Source: Caecitellus pseudoparvulus (lineage: Eukaryota > Bigyra: Bicosoecida). From it: a stretch of 64,000 nt of DNA. The stretch spans positions 1 to 64,000 of the forward strand of contig CBFFRQ010000034.1 in assembly GCA_965644315.1 (NCBI GenBank), in the 5' to 3' direction. A program made the translations under genes and the position numbers. Positions 21,304-33,300 of the stretch are shown piece by piece. The stretch's first letter is position 1, and each line of letters starts with the position of its first letter. Below the pieces are notes generated by a model, which was not told the origin of the DNA, made no database searches, and saw only the letters and a list, made by a program, of their open reading frames with translations.

Positions 21304-24300
21304 ATGCTTTACTTCTTGCTGCTGGCAGCGTCAGCGCTTGCCTCGGACAACAATGAGATGTTTCAATTCCGGAACTTCAAGCGAGCTGCGCCTCACTTGT
21401 GCCCGGACGGCTGGATCGCGTCAGAGTGGTCTCCACGCTGTTTTCGGTAAGTTTCTTGTCCGCCTGCGGAGGGCGTGGAGCCAAGGCCAGACGAGCAGTC
21501 GCTCCGCAGATTCCAAAGCGACTTCCACACCCCTCTCTGTCCTTCGCAGGCTCTTCACGCAGTCCAAGGACTTCCAGCACGCCGAGGCCCTGTGCCGGGA
21601 GCACCAGAGCCACCTTGCATCCTTCTCGTCAGGCGATGGCACGGACGAGTTTGACTCCCTACTGCCCTACCTGCCCGTGCTCAGCGGGGCAACATCCGCC
21701 TGGATCGGGGCCAGGGATACTTCGGACAACAATGCGTTTGAGTTCACGGACAAGTCTGGCGTGTTGGCGCTCGGGTCCTTCACTTCACCCCCGAGCTCTA
21801 GCAACTCTGTGCGTCCTGCCTTCAACTCTCCGCCTTCACGTCGACTCGCCCCTCTCACTGAACATGCCACCTTCGTTACAGGAGCTTTGTGTGGTCTTGC
21901 AAACGGATCCCATCAGTATCTCGGAGTACGACTGTGCGGATGAGGCGTTTCCCCTGTGCAGTCGGCCAGTGGAGTACCCGATCGCACGCGACACGGGGCA
22001 GTGCCCCACTAGGGACTGGGTGCAGCTGCCGTGGGAACCTGACACGTGCTACTGGTGCGTCTGTCTCACCCTCCGCGAGCTTGGGGCTCCAGTACTCAGT
22101 TCCCTTCTTTCCTTGGCCTTCGCAGGTTCAATCCGGTGGTTCGGGCGGTGCTTGAACACGAACAGATGTGCACTGCTGCGGTCAGCTTCATGTCCCCTCT
22201 GACTGGGTATGCCCAGGCTCGCAGCTTGCGGGGGCAAGTGACAGGGCTGCACCAGCCCGGGAATGTGTACCTGGGTGGGAATGATGAGGCTGCCGAGAAT
22301 GACTTTGCCTTCCTTCCGCGGAGGGTATCTGCCCAAGTGGCCGAGGACTTGATGCAGCCCTCAGGCCAAGACCCTGTACGTGACCTGTGTGCCGCCTTCG
22401 AGCGTTGTACAAAGCTCTTCTGTTTTGCATTCATTGTGCTTGGCGATTAAGCACACTTGCCGAGCTTCCCCTCGCAGGCCCTAAACAACCACCTCGCCTT
22501 CGTGCCCAGCGACACCCCTTCTCTGGAACCCTTCCCCATCGTGAACACACTTCACAAGGATAAGGACCTCGCCCCTGGGATCTGCGCAAGGGGAGCGCAT
22601 CGGCCTCCTGGCTCGGGTATGCCCCCAGCGCTGTTTCAGGGCGTTGTCTGCCCGAGCGGCTGGGCGGCATCGCCCTTCAGCCCGTCATGCTTCAGGTAGG
22701 TGCTGCACGGCAGTGGCACCAGCAAGTCTAAGCAGGCTACTGCGCAGCGCAAACCACCATACATGGCCCTCTGCTTGTCACAGGCGAAGCGACAGCCCAG
22801 TATCTTCAGGCAGCATTGCGAGTGCGTGCATATTAGGGGGAACCAAGGGCATCCCAGCCACGCCCTCATCGCCACAAGAGGCCGACCTTCTTGCTGGCTT
22901 GTGCGGTATTGGAAGTGGAAGCGATTTCAAATCGGAGTGCTATGTCGGTATTTTGCCCACTGCCACCAATGCTGGGGAGGCCTTGCGCTGGGCAGACGAC
23001 TCTGACTCGAACGTGCTGAAGCAGTTGCTTGGCCGTGGAGCTGTTCCTAATGCCAGTTCTGTCTTGACATTCCTGGAAGACACAGTGGCTGGCCTTCCTG
23101 TGCTGCGTACAACAACGCCCTCCTTAAACCTCCACGTCATTTGCGAGGTGCCGCAGCAATGTTACACTTCCCTCGCTCGGCAAACATCAGCTGACTGGGC
23201 AGTGCAAGTGCCCGTAAAGGCTGTACTTCGCATGGACACAAACCAAGTCAACTGGCCCAGCCCACCCCCGGCCACGCAGCTGTATGGCATGCCGCTGACA
23301 GCCATTGATGACTGGGATGGCGATGGCCGCGTAGACTTCCTGGCGACATTCTCCCATGAGTCAGCCGGCATGTACGGGTGGAATCGCGAGACGCAGTCGC
23401 TGTACACTATTGCGTACCTCGAAAACGCACCTGGGGGCTTTCCCAATTTTCCAGATGGGGCAGACGTCACTTTGAGTGACCGTGGCATGCGCAGCACGGC
23501 ACTGGACGCGCCATCAGCCTCTGACATGCGGATAGTTGCTCTTGGTGCAGCTCAGAGCAACACGGCATCCACCACAGCAGCAGGCAGGGTGCTGGAGCTT
23601 GAGTTTACGTCCAACGACCCGACACCATCTATGCTGTCAAACATCACCCACGTTGGACCTACTGTCACTCTGCCCGATAATGCTCGCTTTGGAACCGATG
23701 TCGCAGTTGTTGGCGACCTTGACAAGGATGGCGGGAATTGGGCCGCAGTCGGTGCTCCAGGCCACATATCAACCGGGGCCTTGTTCCTGCATGCCCTGAC
23801 GTTTGGGGGAACGATTGATACGAACCAGCAACAAATTCTGACTGGCTCCATCGGAGGAACCTTGCTTCCCTCCTCAGGCGAATTCGGCCGCAGTGTCGCG
23901 CCACTTGGACTGCTGGATGATGACTTGGTGCCCGACATTGCTGTCGGCGCACTCACGGCCAACGCCCCGCCGTCTGGCGTGCGGCCCAGTGGAGGGGTCG
24001 TGTACATCTTATTCATGCAGAGCTCCGACGCAGTCAAGGCTGTGCGCGTAATTTCTCGCATGAATCTCCCACGTGCCGTGCGCATTTGCGACGGTTCTGA
24101 GGCATTCGGCGCAGCCCTTGCCTTGGCAGGCGATGTCACTGGGGACGGCATTCCCGATCTGCTGGTGGGTGCACCTTCAACCAGCACGGGCGAAAAGGGC
24201 ACTGTCTGGGTGCTGCATCTGACCCGAGACGGTGCTGTCGCGGACGGTGCTGAGCTGGGGCAGCACGCCCACCCAGAGTTGGCGGAGATTTCCGGCACAA

Positions 24301-27300
24301 ACGCCTTCGGTGCACACCTCAGCGTGTTGGGCGACATAGATGGCGATCGGGGACTGGACATTCACGTGGGGGCCCCGTTCTTCCCCAACCCGAACGATGG
24401 CGTGTCGTGGATCATTCGCACGTCCCTGCCGGCACACGGGCACTGCCCACCCTCCATGCTGCTGCTGAGACATCCACCCCCAGCTTGCCGTCCACGGTCA
24501 GCGAAGCTGCCTGCTCGTGTACTGGCTAATGGGAGCCCCCCAGCTCTCACCCCACTGACGAGCGGGAGCTTCGGGCGTGCCCTGGCCATTATCGGTGCTC
24601 TGGACAACACCGGAGACTTGACCCTGGCCGTGGGGGAGCCTTCCAACGGCGCTGGCGAAGGCAAAGTTGTTTTGATAACAAACCCAGGCGCAGTAGGTCC
24701 GACGCTTTCGAATATTGAGTGGCCTGCCGCCCCGCAGCCAGAGGGGTTTCGTGTTGGTGCGTCAGTGGCTGCCGTGGGGGATGCTGACGGGGACGGCGTG
24801 CCTGACATAGCCGTAGGGGCACCAGAAGAATCTGTGCCACCCGGCGGCTCCCACATCACAGGAAGCATCCGTGTCATTGCACTCACCCCTACAGGGAGCG
24901 TTCTGCGCTACCTCATGCACGTCACGCATCAATCCCCAAGTTCTCTCGTTTTGGAGGATGGCGGCAAGTTCGGGAGCAGCATTGCTGCTGTCGGGGACAT
25001 CACACAAGATGGCTGCCCGGATTTAGCTGTCGGGGCTCGGGATGAAGACAAGTTCGGCGGGGGAGATGATGTCGGCGGTGTCTGGATCCTCCACGCGGCT
25101 TGCGGGATGGATGAAGTCGTCGATTGGCAACACCTGCGACCAGGCGATCCAGCGGTTCGCCTGGCAGAGCTAGCGATCCCCTCTCTAGCAAGCACAGGAT
25201 TTGGTGCATCTCTCGCGCCCCTCGGAGATCTCGATGTAGATGGAGTGCCCGACTTGGTCGTGGGCTGGCCTGCACACCCAGACTCGTCAGACAACCAAAA
25301 CCAAGGCGCAATTGTGATCATGTTCATGAGGCCAGATGCCACGGTAAAGGTGTTCAAGCTATTGGATCCGGAGGTTGGGACGCCCTACAATGTGCCACCA
25401 GGTGCGCTTTTCTTCGGTTACTCCCTGGCGCTAGTTCCAGGAAAGCACGCCACAGACCTGCCGTCGCTTCTTGTGGGCGCGCCACTGTACGACTCAGAGG
25501 ATGCGGGCGTTGTCCCAGAAGGCGCTGTGTTTTTACTCGCACTGAGCCGAGAAGGATCTTGCACTGACGCAAGGCTACTGGCTGGGTTACAAAAGCCCTT
25601 TTCCACCTTGCTCTTTGGGGTTAACAGTTTTCCCATGGGCATCAGTGTCGCTGTTTCTGCTTGGTCTGACGCTGGAGAGCGCGCCCTAAGCATTGCCGCC
25701 CAAACTGGCCCAGGCGATGGCAAGGTGATTTTTGCCACCAGTGAACTGGGTAATGGCCCAGTACAGTGCCAGCAGGTCAATCGAGGACTGGGCCCAGCGG
25801 CCCCGCTGCCTTGTGTGCCTGGTGCGCCTGGCTGGAGCTCAGTCCCTGTGGAAACAGCTGGCTCTGTGTTGGCAGTCACAGCAGCTATCGAGATCACCAG
25901 CACTCACATGGGCATTACACCCGCAAGCCTCGGGCAAGTTGGCACTGCAGTGACAGTTCTCTCAGCTGGGGCCATCGGCACGTTGCGCATCGCCGTTGGG
26001 GCTCCGTCGGATGGATCAGCAGGCAAAGTGCACATCTTTGACCTCGATCCAGAGGGGGGTGTCGTGCTACCCGCTGTCGCCTCAATCGGTCCTCCGATAT
26101 CTGCCCTGGAGACGAAAGCGTTTGGTGCCGCCCTCGCTTCGCTGGGGAACTGGCGCCAGACGGGCAAGGTCTCTCTGGCTATTGGGGCACCGCAAACCGA
26201 CACATCCCCAACCATTCTCAGCACGGGTCTTGTCGTGATAGTGCATTTTGACGCCAGTGGCTCTCAAGAGGCTTCGTGGGAAATCGGCCCAGGCACTCGA
26301 GGAGTCGCGGAAGCTCTGGCCGAAAACAGCCTCTTCGGTTCAGCCGTGGCAAGTCTCGGTCCGCTTGATGCTGGGGATGCCTATGGCGACTTGGCTGTGT
26401 CGCAGTTGGACACGACTGCAGGGGTGAACGACGGGCGCGTGTGGCTGCTCATGTTGGAGCCCCCAGCGAATGTGAAACGCATGGTGGCCATCGACTTCCA
26501 AACGCCTGGCATGCCCCGCATCTCGGACAACGACAAGTTCGGCGTGTCCCTTGCGACAGTTGGAGACCTTGATGGCTCAGGTATTCCCGCTCTCGCAGTC
26601 GGGTGCGAGGCGCTCTCATCACATGCACTGCCGCTGGGCGCCATTGTGGTGTTAAAACTCACCCGGGGCGGGCGCCTGCGCAGCGCTGTCGTTCTGGGTG
26701 GGCCTCGCCGAGGCTTGGAGCAGCGGGCTGAGTTTGGCGTGCTGGGCGTGGGCCTCTCCGCCGTTGGAGACGTGAATGACGACGGCGTGCCCGACCTGGT
26801 CGCAGCATCCCCCGGCGCGTCAATTGACGGCGTTGTGTCTCTACGGGTGCTGCTGCTCCGCGGCGATGGATCCTCCAACCACAGTGTGGCCATCCCTGTG
26901 CACAGTGAGCCTGTGTCAGCCGCTGCTGGCTCCGCCCTGTCTGGCGACCGAATGGGCACCTCTGTAGCGTTCCTTGGGGAACAGCACCCAGGCGGAGGCG
27001 CGGCGTTCCTGCTAGGTGCGCCTGCTGGGGATACAAGCAATGGCCAAATGGTGTGGGTCGGCACTACACTGCGTGTGGGTGCCTCGTGGGACAACGCGGC
27101 GGTCTGCCCGCACTCATGGAGCCTCATGGCAACAGCCGGGCTTTCCAGCGAGATGAAGCGGCTGTGCCCGCAGCTGAGTAGCAGTCCAATTCCTGTGCGA
27201 GGTCAGTTCTTCGCCTCTACACACGATTCGTTCAGGCACCTCCCTTTCGCTGCCTTGGTGGAGTTTGGACGCACGTGGAGCCCAGTGGGCGATTTCGATG

Positions 27301-30300
27301 GCGATGGCCTGAGCGAGTGGCGGGGGGCAGCGCAGAACTTCGACACGGGGTCGGGACGAGGGGGCATGGTGCAGACCACCCTGCTTCCGAGTGGGAAGCT
27401 AGCTGATGTAGAGGCTATTCAAGGGACAGGCTTGCATTGGGGCGGTGCAAGGGGCAGTGCAGATGACCGCCTTGGCTCTGCAACCGTTGCACTCGGTGAC
27501 TGGTTCCTGGATGGCGGCATGCTGCTGGCGTCAGGCTCCTCTGCCACCGTGGACGGCAGCACTGACGCAGGAGCGGTATACTTCCAGCGCCTCAATGAGG
27601 TGGGCAAGTTGACGGATGTGTGGAACATGACGCTTAACCACCTGCCCGGTCAAAGTCCGTCAGCGGGGGACATGTTTGGCTTCAGCCTTGCGGCTCTTGG
27701 TGACTTGAATGGCGATGGGCACTCTGAGCTGCTCGTCAGCGCCAGCGGTGCCCAAGAGGTGTTCACGGTATTCCTCGATGTGCTCGGGGCGGTCACTGGC
27801 GCGGTGCGCATCGCACAGGGCGTTGGGGGCTTCAACCCCTCACCCCCACTGCCAGATCCTTCGGATTTCGGAGCCAGCATGGCAGGCGTCGGCGACCTGA
27901 ATGCCGATGGCGTTCCGGACGCGATTGTGGGCTCGCAGAAGTACGATCTAATGGCCGTGCTCGGCAGAGGCGAGGCGTGGGTGCTGCATCTGAACACAGC
28001 TGGTGAAGCCCAGGAGGTGGTGCCACTGTCAGGCAAACATGCCACGTTTTCAGGCCAGTTGGCCTCCGGTGTGTATTTCGGCTCAGGCGTCGGACTCGTG
28101 CGTATGCCCCAAGCTGGCACACATGGCGCCATTGTCGCAGTCGCCTGTGCTCGCTGCGACGAAGACGTCGCCCGACGAGGACTGAACACTGCGTTCGGCA
28201 TTCTGTTCCTCCTCACTTTGTCACAGCCCACAGCCACATGGGCGATTGATACGGTGACGAGCGTCACCCACACCGAGCCTGCCGTTCGGACGCTGCCGTG
28301 GAAGCCTATATCTGCATTTGGCGCCCATGTCTCGGGGGCGGGGGACTTGGCCCATGATGGCCGTTTGGCCCTCGTCATTGCAGCACCCGCCTTCTCCAAC
28401 CATGAACCGAAGTCCGGCGCACTGTACGTGTTGGACACCCAGTTCGCCTCTCCGGCCGCTCACAGCGGCGCCACCTGCCCTGCTCCACTCAGCATCCTCC
28501 CCAATGCTGGAGCATCTCTCAAGCTGCAGCGACTCTGCCCCAACCTGCTCCTGGAAGGCCAGGGCAATGTGGAAGGGGTAACGACGCTGAAGCCAGGCGA
28601 CGCCGAGTGGCCCCCCCAGCCCGTGGCGGCTGGAATGCGCTTCGGCATGTCGGCTGCTCCGCTGGGAGACATGGATGGCGACGGGACCATGGAGGTCGCT
28701 GTGGGGTGTCCAGGCTGCATTTCGGGGGAAGGGTATGTGTTTGTGTACAGCGTGCAGCAAGGGGGGCACTTCCGCTTGCGGTCCACTCTGGGCAGCTCCA
28801 AAGGTGGCCTCCCTTTTGGCTTGACCTCATCAGCACCAACACTTGGGTCAGGTGTAGCGGGCATCGGGGATTTGGACAGTGATGGTGCGCCAGACCTTAT
28901 CATTGGGCACCGCGGGTTCACAAGCGGCTCCAACGTCGGGCAGCTTATTCTCTGCTTCATGACTCCTGCTAGCACTGTGTCGTCCCATGTTGAGCTGGGC
29001 GCAGATCATCCGTCGCTTGCCTCGTTTTGGAGTGCCGGGAGGGGACTGGGTACCGGACTGGCCCTCGTCGGGCATGGCATTCCGACATCTGAGCCTGTCA
29101 TCGCCGTGCACTTCTCGCACATGGACCCCACGCAGCATGCGATTGCACTTCTGCAGCTAAAGAAGCGAGGCGGGATTGAACAAGCTCGCCTCATTACGCC
29201 AGGCATGCCTGCCTTTGACGCTGTCAATGCTAGCGCAGTCGCAGACTTCGGGGTTGGCCTCGGCGGTGCGGGGGACCTTGGCGGCCCCGGCAACCTGGCA
29301 TTCTTTGTCGGCGCACCGCAGTCCCCAGCAGGCCCATTTACCTGCGGCAGGGCGTGGCTCGTCGCGGTAGCAAGGTCTGACTTGAGTGTGCAGGGAGTGG
29401 GGGACCTGGCTCCCCACCTGGACCCCCTCCTCGCCCACATGCACGACGGCGCAGACTTTGGTTCTTCCTTCGCGATGCTAGGCACCACGGACATCACCAA
29501 CAACCCCCTTGTGGCAGTGGGCGTGGCCGGCATGCAGTCTAGCTCCGGTGTGCCCCCCTCGCCTGGGGGCGTCCTCCTCCTGGAACTGAACGGGGCGGTG
29601 CAGAGTGTCCAGGTTCTCACTGTCCGCAGCATCAGCCCCTCGTCCACATCCACCTTGGGTGCCCTCGCAGGCACAGCTGGCTTGGGCACGGCACTCGTGG
29701 CACTGGGGCAAGATGGTGGCCAAGGGCACGGAACGCTCCTAATCTCAGCACCGGAGGACTCGCAGACGGGCCCCACTGCTGGCTCCCTGGCCGCGCTGCG
29801 GCTGCCGTACACGACGTCTGCCCACGACACGTGCCCGGAGCCGCTGGCTTCCCTTGGCGATGCGGGCAGTAGCAAGTCCTTGCAGAGCATGTGCCCGCAC
29901 CTGCCCATGCGGTCGAGCCTGTTCAGCCGGTACACGTACTTTGGCAACGAAGCGGGTGCCTTTCCCATCCGCACCCTGGATGCGAATCCCCTGTCCATTG
30001 GCTCTGCACTGCAGGTGATCGGGGACCTCGATGCCGACGGAAACAGCGAGTGGGCCATCGGCGTGCCCAACGCGCAAGACTGGGGGCCTGACTCTGGCGA
30101 GGTGTTCATCATGTTCATGGGCCCGGACGGCGAGCCTCAGAGGTATCGCTCCCTGGGCAGCTGGCTGTCGCAGCTGGTGCTGCCGGATGAGACCAGGTTC
30201 GGAAGCGCCATCGCCCCTCTTGGCCTTGTGAATGATGACAACGTTGCTGACATCGCTGTCTCCGCAACTGGGCTTGAAGGATCTCTTTCTAACGCGCGTG

Positions 30301-33300
30301 CTGGTGGGTTCTTTGTGCTGTTCCTTGACGAACTGGGCAACGTGGTTGGCAACTCGACAGTCACTGATGCCTCACCTAACATGGGCGGCAAGCTCAAGGC
30401 AAACGAGTTCTGGGGTATGTCCTTGTGCTCACTTGGAGACCTAAATGTCGACGGCGTGACGGACGTCATGCTGGGGAGCATCGTTGCGCCATTTACAGAT
30501 GCCACTTTCCCAGGTGCAGTCACGGTCATCCACCTGGATGACGCTGGCCTGCCCGCCCAACCAGTGCAGCAGATGGGCATGTCTGGCTACGACTACAGTG
30601 TCCCCGATGTGCACGATGGGTCTCACTTCGGCATTTCGTGTGCAGGCATTGGGGACTTGAACCGCGACGGCATTCCAGACGCCGCTGTTGGAGCCTGGCA
30701 AGAAGGCCAAGGGCTGTCAGCCGAGGCAGGTGCAGTGTTCCTGCTCATGCTCGGCAGCGATGGGCAGTTGCTCACCAGCTCCATTCTGAACAGCGCAACT
30801 CTTGGGCTGGTATCGCTCGTGGGGTTCGCAGGGGGCCATTTCGGGCACTCTCTAGCCACTTTACGAGGAGGGGACGGGTCAGGGGACTCCGTGCTGCTGG
30901 CAGTGGGGCAGAGTGGCCGCAGTTTCTCCAATCGAGAGAGGGCTGGCACCGTGCTTGTCCTGTCTCTGGACAGATCCGGCGCTGTCGAGTCTGCGACGCC
31001 CGTCATTGAGCCCGAGAAGTGGGGCAGCATTTTCGGCGAGTTGGACGCAAAGGGAGACTTTGGCAGCGCTCTGGCGGCAGGGGGGGACGTCGACGGCGAC
31101 GGCTTCACCGACCTGCTGGTGGGTTCTCGCGGCGTGTTCGATGCAGGGCGGGGCAAGGGCGCGTTCTACCTCATGCATGGCACTGCGCAAGAGGTGTCAG
31201 CGGAGCGGCTGGTGCCTTTGCAGCATCGGTGTCCCGCCCACTTGGCCTTGCTGCCACAGCCGCCTCTGCCGTGCCCTCCACACGTTCCCATTGAGTACGG
31301 CCAGAACGCGTCGGTGCAAGCCGGCATTCCAGTCGCCACAGGCCTGCAAGCTGGCTGGGATGTCGCAACGCTGGGTGACGTGGACGACGACGGCGTGCTG
31401 GACCTGGCAGTGGGCACCCGGCGCAAGTGCATATCTTCGGGAAATTGCGGCTCTATCCTCATCATGTCCATGCAGCCTGGGCCGTCCATGGGCTTCATCT
31501 CGGAGCTCAAAGAAGGGACTCTGGGGTTGCCCCCTCTTACATCGGGTGGCTCTTTTGGACTTTCAGTGACCGCTGTGGGCGACATCAACAGTGACGGCTG
31601 CCCCGACTTCGTGGCAGGTATGGAGGACTCGATGCTGCTGGTGTGGCTGCGTTGCCCAAGTGGCGCGATCTACGACTCTGATGTGTGGCAATCGGCCTCG
31701 CACCCTGCTCTGGCGCCTTTCCACACTCCCTCCAACCTGTTCGGAAATGCTATTGCCACCTCTGCTGCCTCGGAACCTGATACCCATCTGGAGCTGCTGG
31801 TGGGAGCGCAGTATGCTGATGGAGTGGGCGGTACCAGAGTGGGGTCCGTGTACTTGCTGCGCTTGGCCATGCCAGGCGTCTTGCAGAGCGCGATTGTGTT
31901 TAACGACACACTTGGTGAACTTTCCTTCCTGGCAGCGAACGCGAAGTTTGGCATTGAGGTGGCAGTGGTGGGCGACATTGACAACAATGGGCGAGCGGAC
32001 TTTGCAGTCACTGTTGGCGAGTACCCCGACGTAACATCTGTTGGCTCATCCACAGGCGCAATCGTGATCATGATGATGTCACCTGCGGCAACGTTATCAC
32101 ACGCCCGCATTTTGTCTCGCCGAGTGTCCTCGGCGCCAGGTGCGAGGCTCCTAGGGGGGGTAGGCCTGGGGCATTCCCTGGCCCCGCTTGGTGATCTGGA
32201 CGCTGACGGAGTGCCAGACCTGCTGGTTGTGTCTGTTCGCAGCCGCCAAAGTTATGTGGCCTACCTGGACTCTTCGGGGACAGCGAGGGAGGTGAAGGAA
32301 CTGCACGGCCCAGGAGGACAGCCCATTGGTCTTCCGGCGTCCAACATTGGCCGAGGCAGCACACTGCTCGGCAGCCTGGTGCCAGGCGAAGCCCCCTGGC
32401 TGGCCATGGGTGCGTACACACTGGATGGGGCTGCATCAGCACAAGGAAGCGTGTTCTTCGCCCAGCTGCCCGTCGGCAGCTCGTCCCGTTTGCGCAGTCA
32501 ATGCCCACCAACGCTTCGCTCCACCGTAAACGCTCCGCGCCCTTGCCGTCAGTTCCTGTCCACGAGTTTCCGTGTTCTGGACGGCTCTGCTCCAGACTTT
32601 GTACCGGGGACGCTGGATGTCTCCTTTGGCCACACGGCTGTGAGCTTGTCGCACAACGCGAGCTCGGGCTTGGGGCTGTGGGCCATCTCAGAGCCAGGGC
32701 AGGGCAGTGGTGTCGTACACTTGCTGCAGGTGTCGGGGACAGGGGTGGCAGCCAGCGTGCTGGCCCACGTACAGATCGCGTACGGCCCTGGGCATCCCCA
32801 ATGGACTGTCCCGTCTGGCGCCGCCTTTGGCAGGTCTCTCAGCACTGCTGTGGACTGGAGAGGGTCAGGATCTGTGGACTTGCTGGTGGGTATGGCGGGC
32901 GATGGGGCCGCGACGCCAGGCGCAGTTGCCTTCATTCCCATGTACCACGCCGCAATGGCGCCCACTGCGGCACCTTCCGTTTTCTGGGGCGACTCCCCAC
33001 TGTGGGGGTCTCACTCCGCTGCATCCTCTGCTTTCGGAGAGGCGGTGTCAGACACTGAGCAAGCTGCCGGCGGACCGGGCATGTCATTCTTGGTGGGCTT
33101 GCCCCAGCACCGCACGCTGACTCGGAACGGAGAGGGGGCGGTGTGTCTTGGTACGCTTAGTTTTTCCTTCTCCTTGCATTCAACAGTGTGCTGGGACGCC
33201 CTTCACGAATTTCTCAAACCTGCCTTGTTTCCTGGGTCTGGCTTCGGCTCCAGCATTGCTCTCCTGCACGGGTGGGGCCAGCTGAGCGGCAACATGGCCA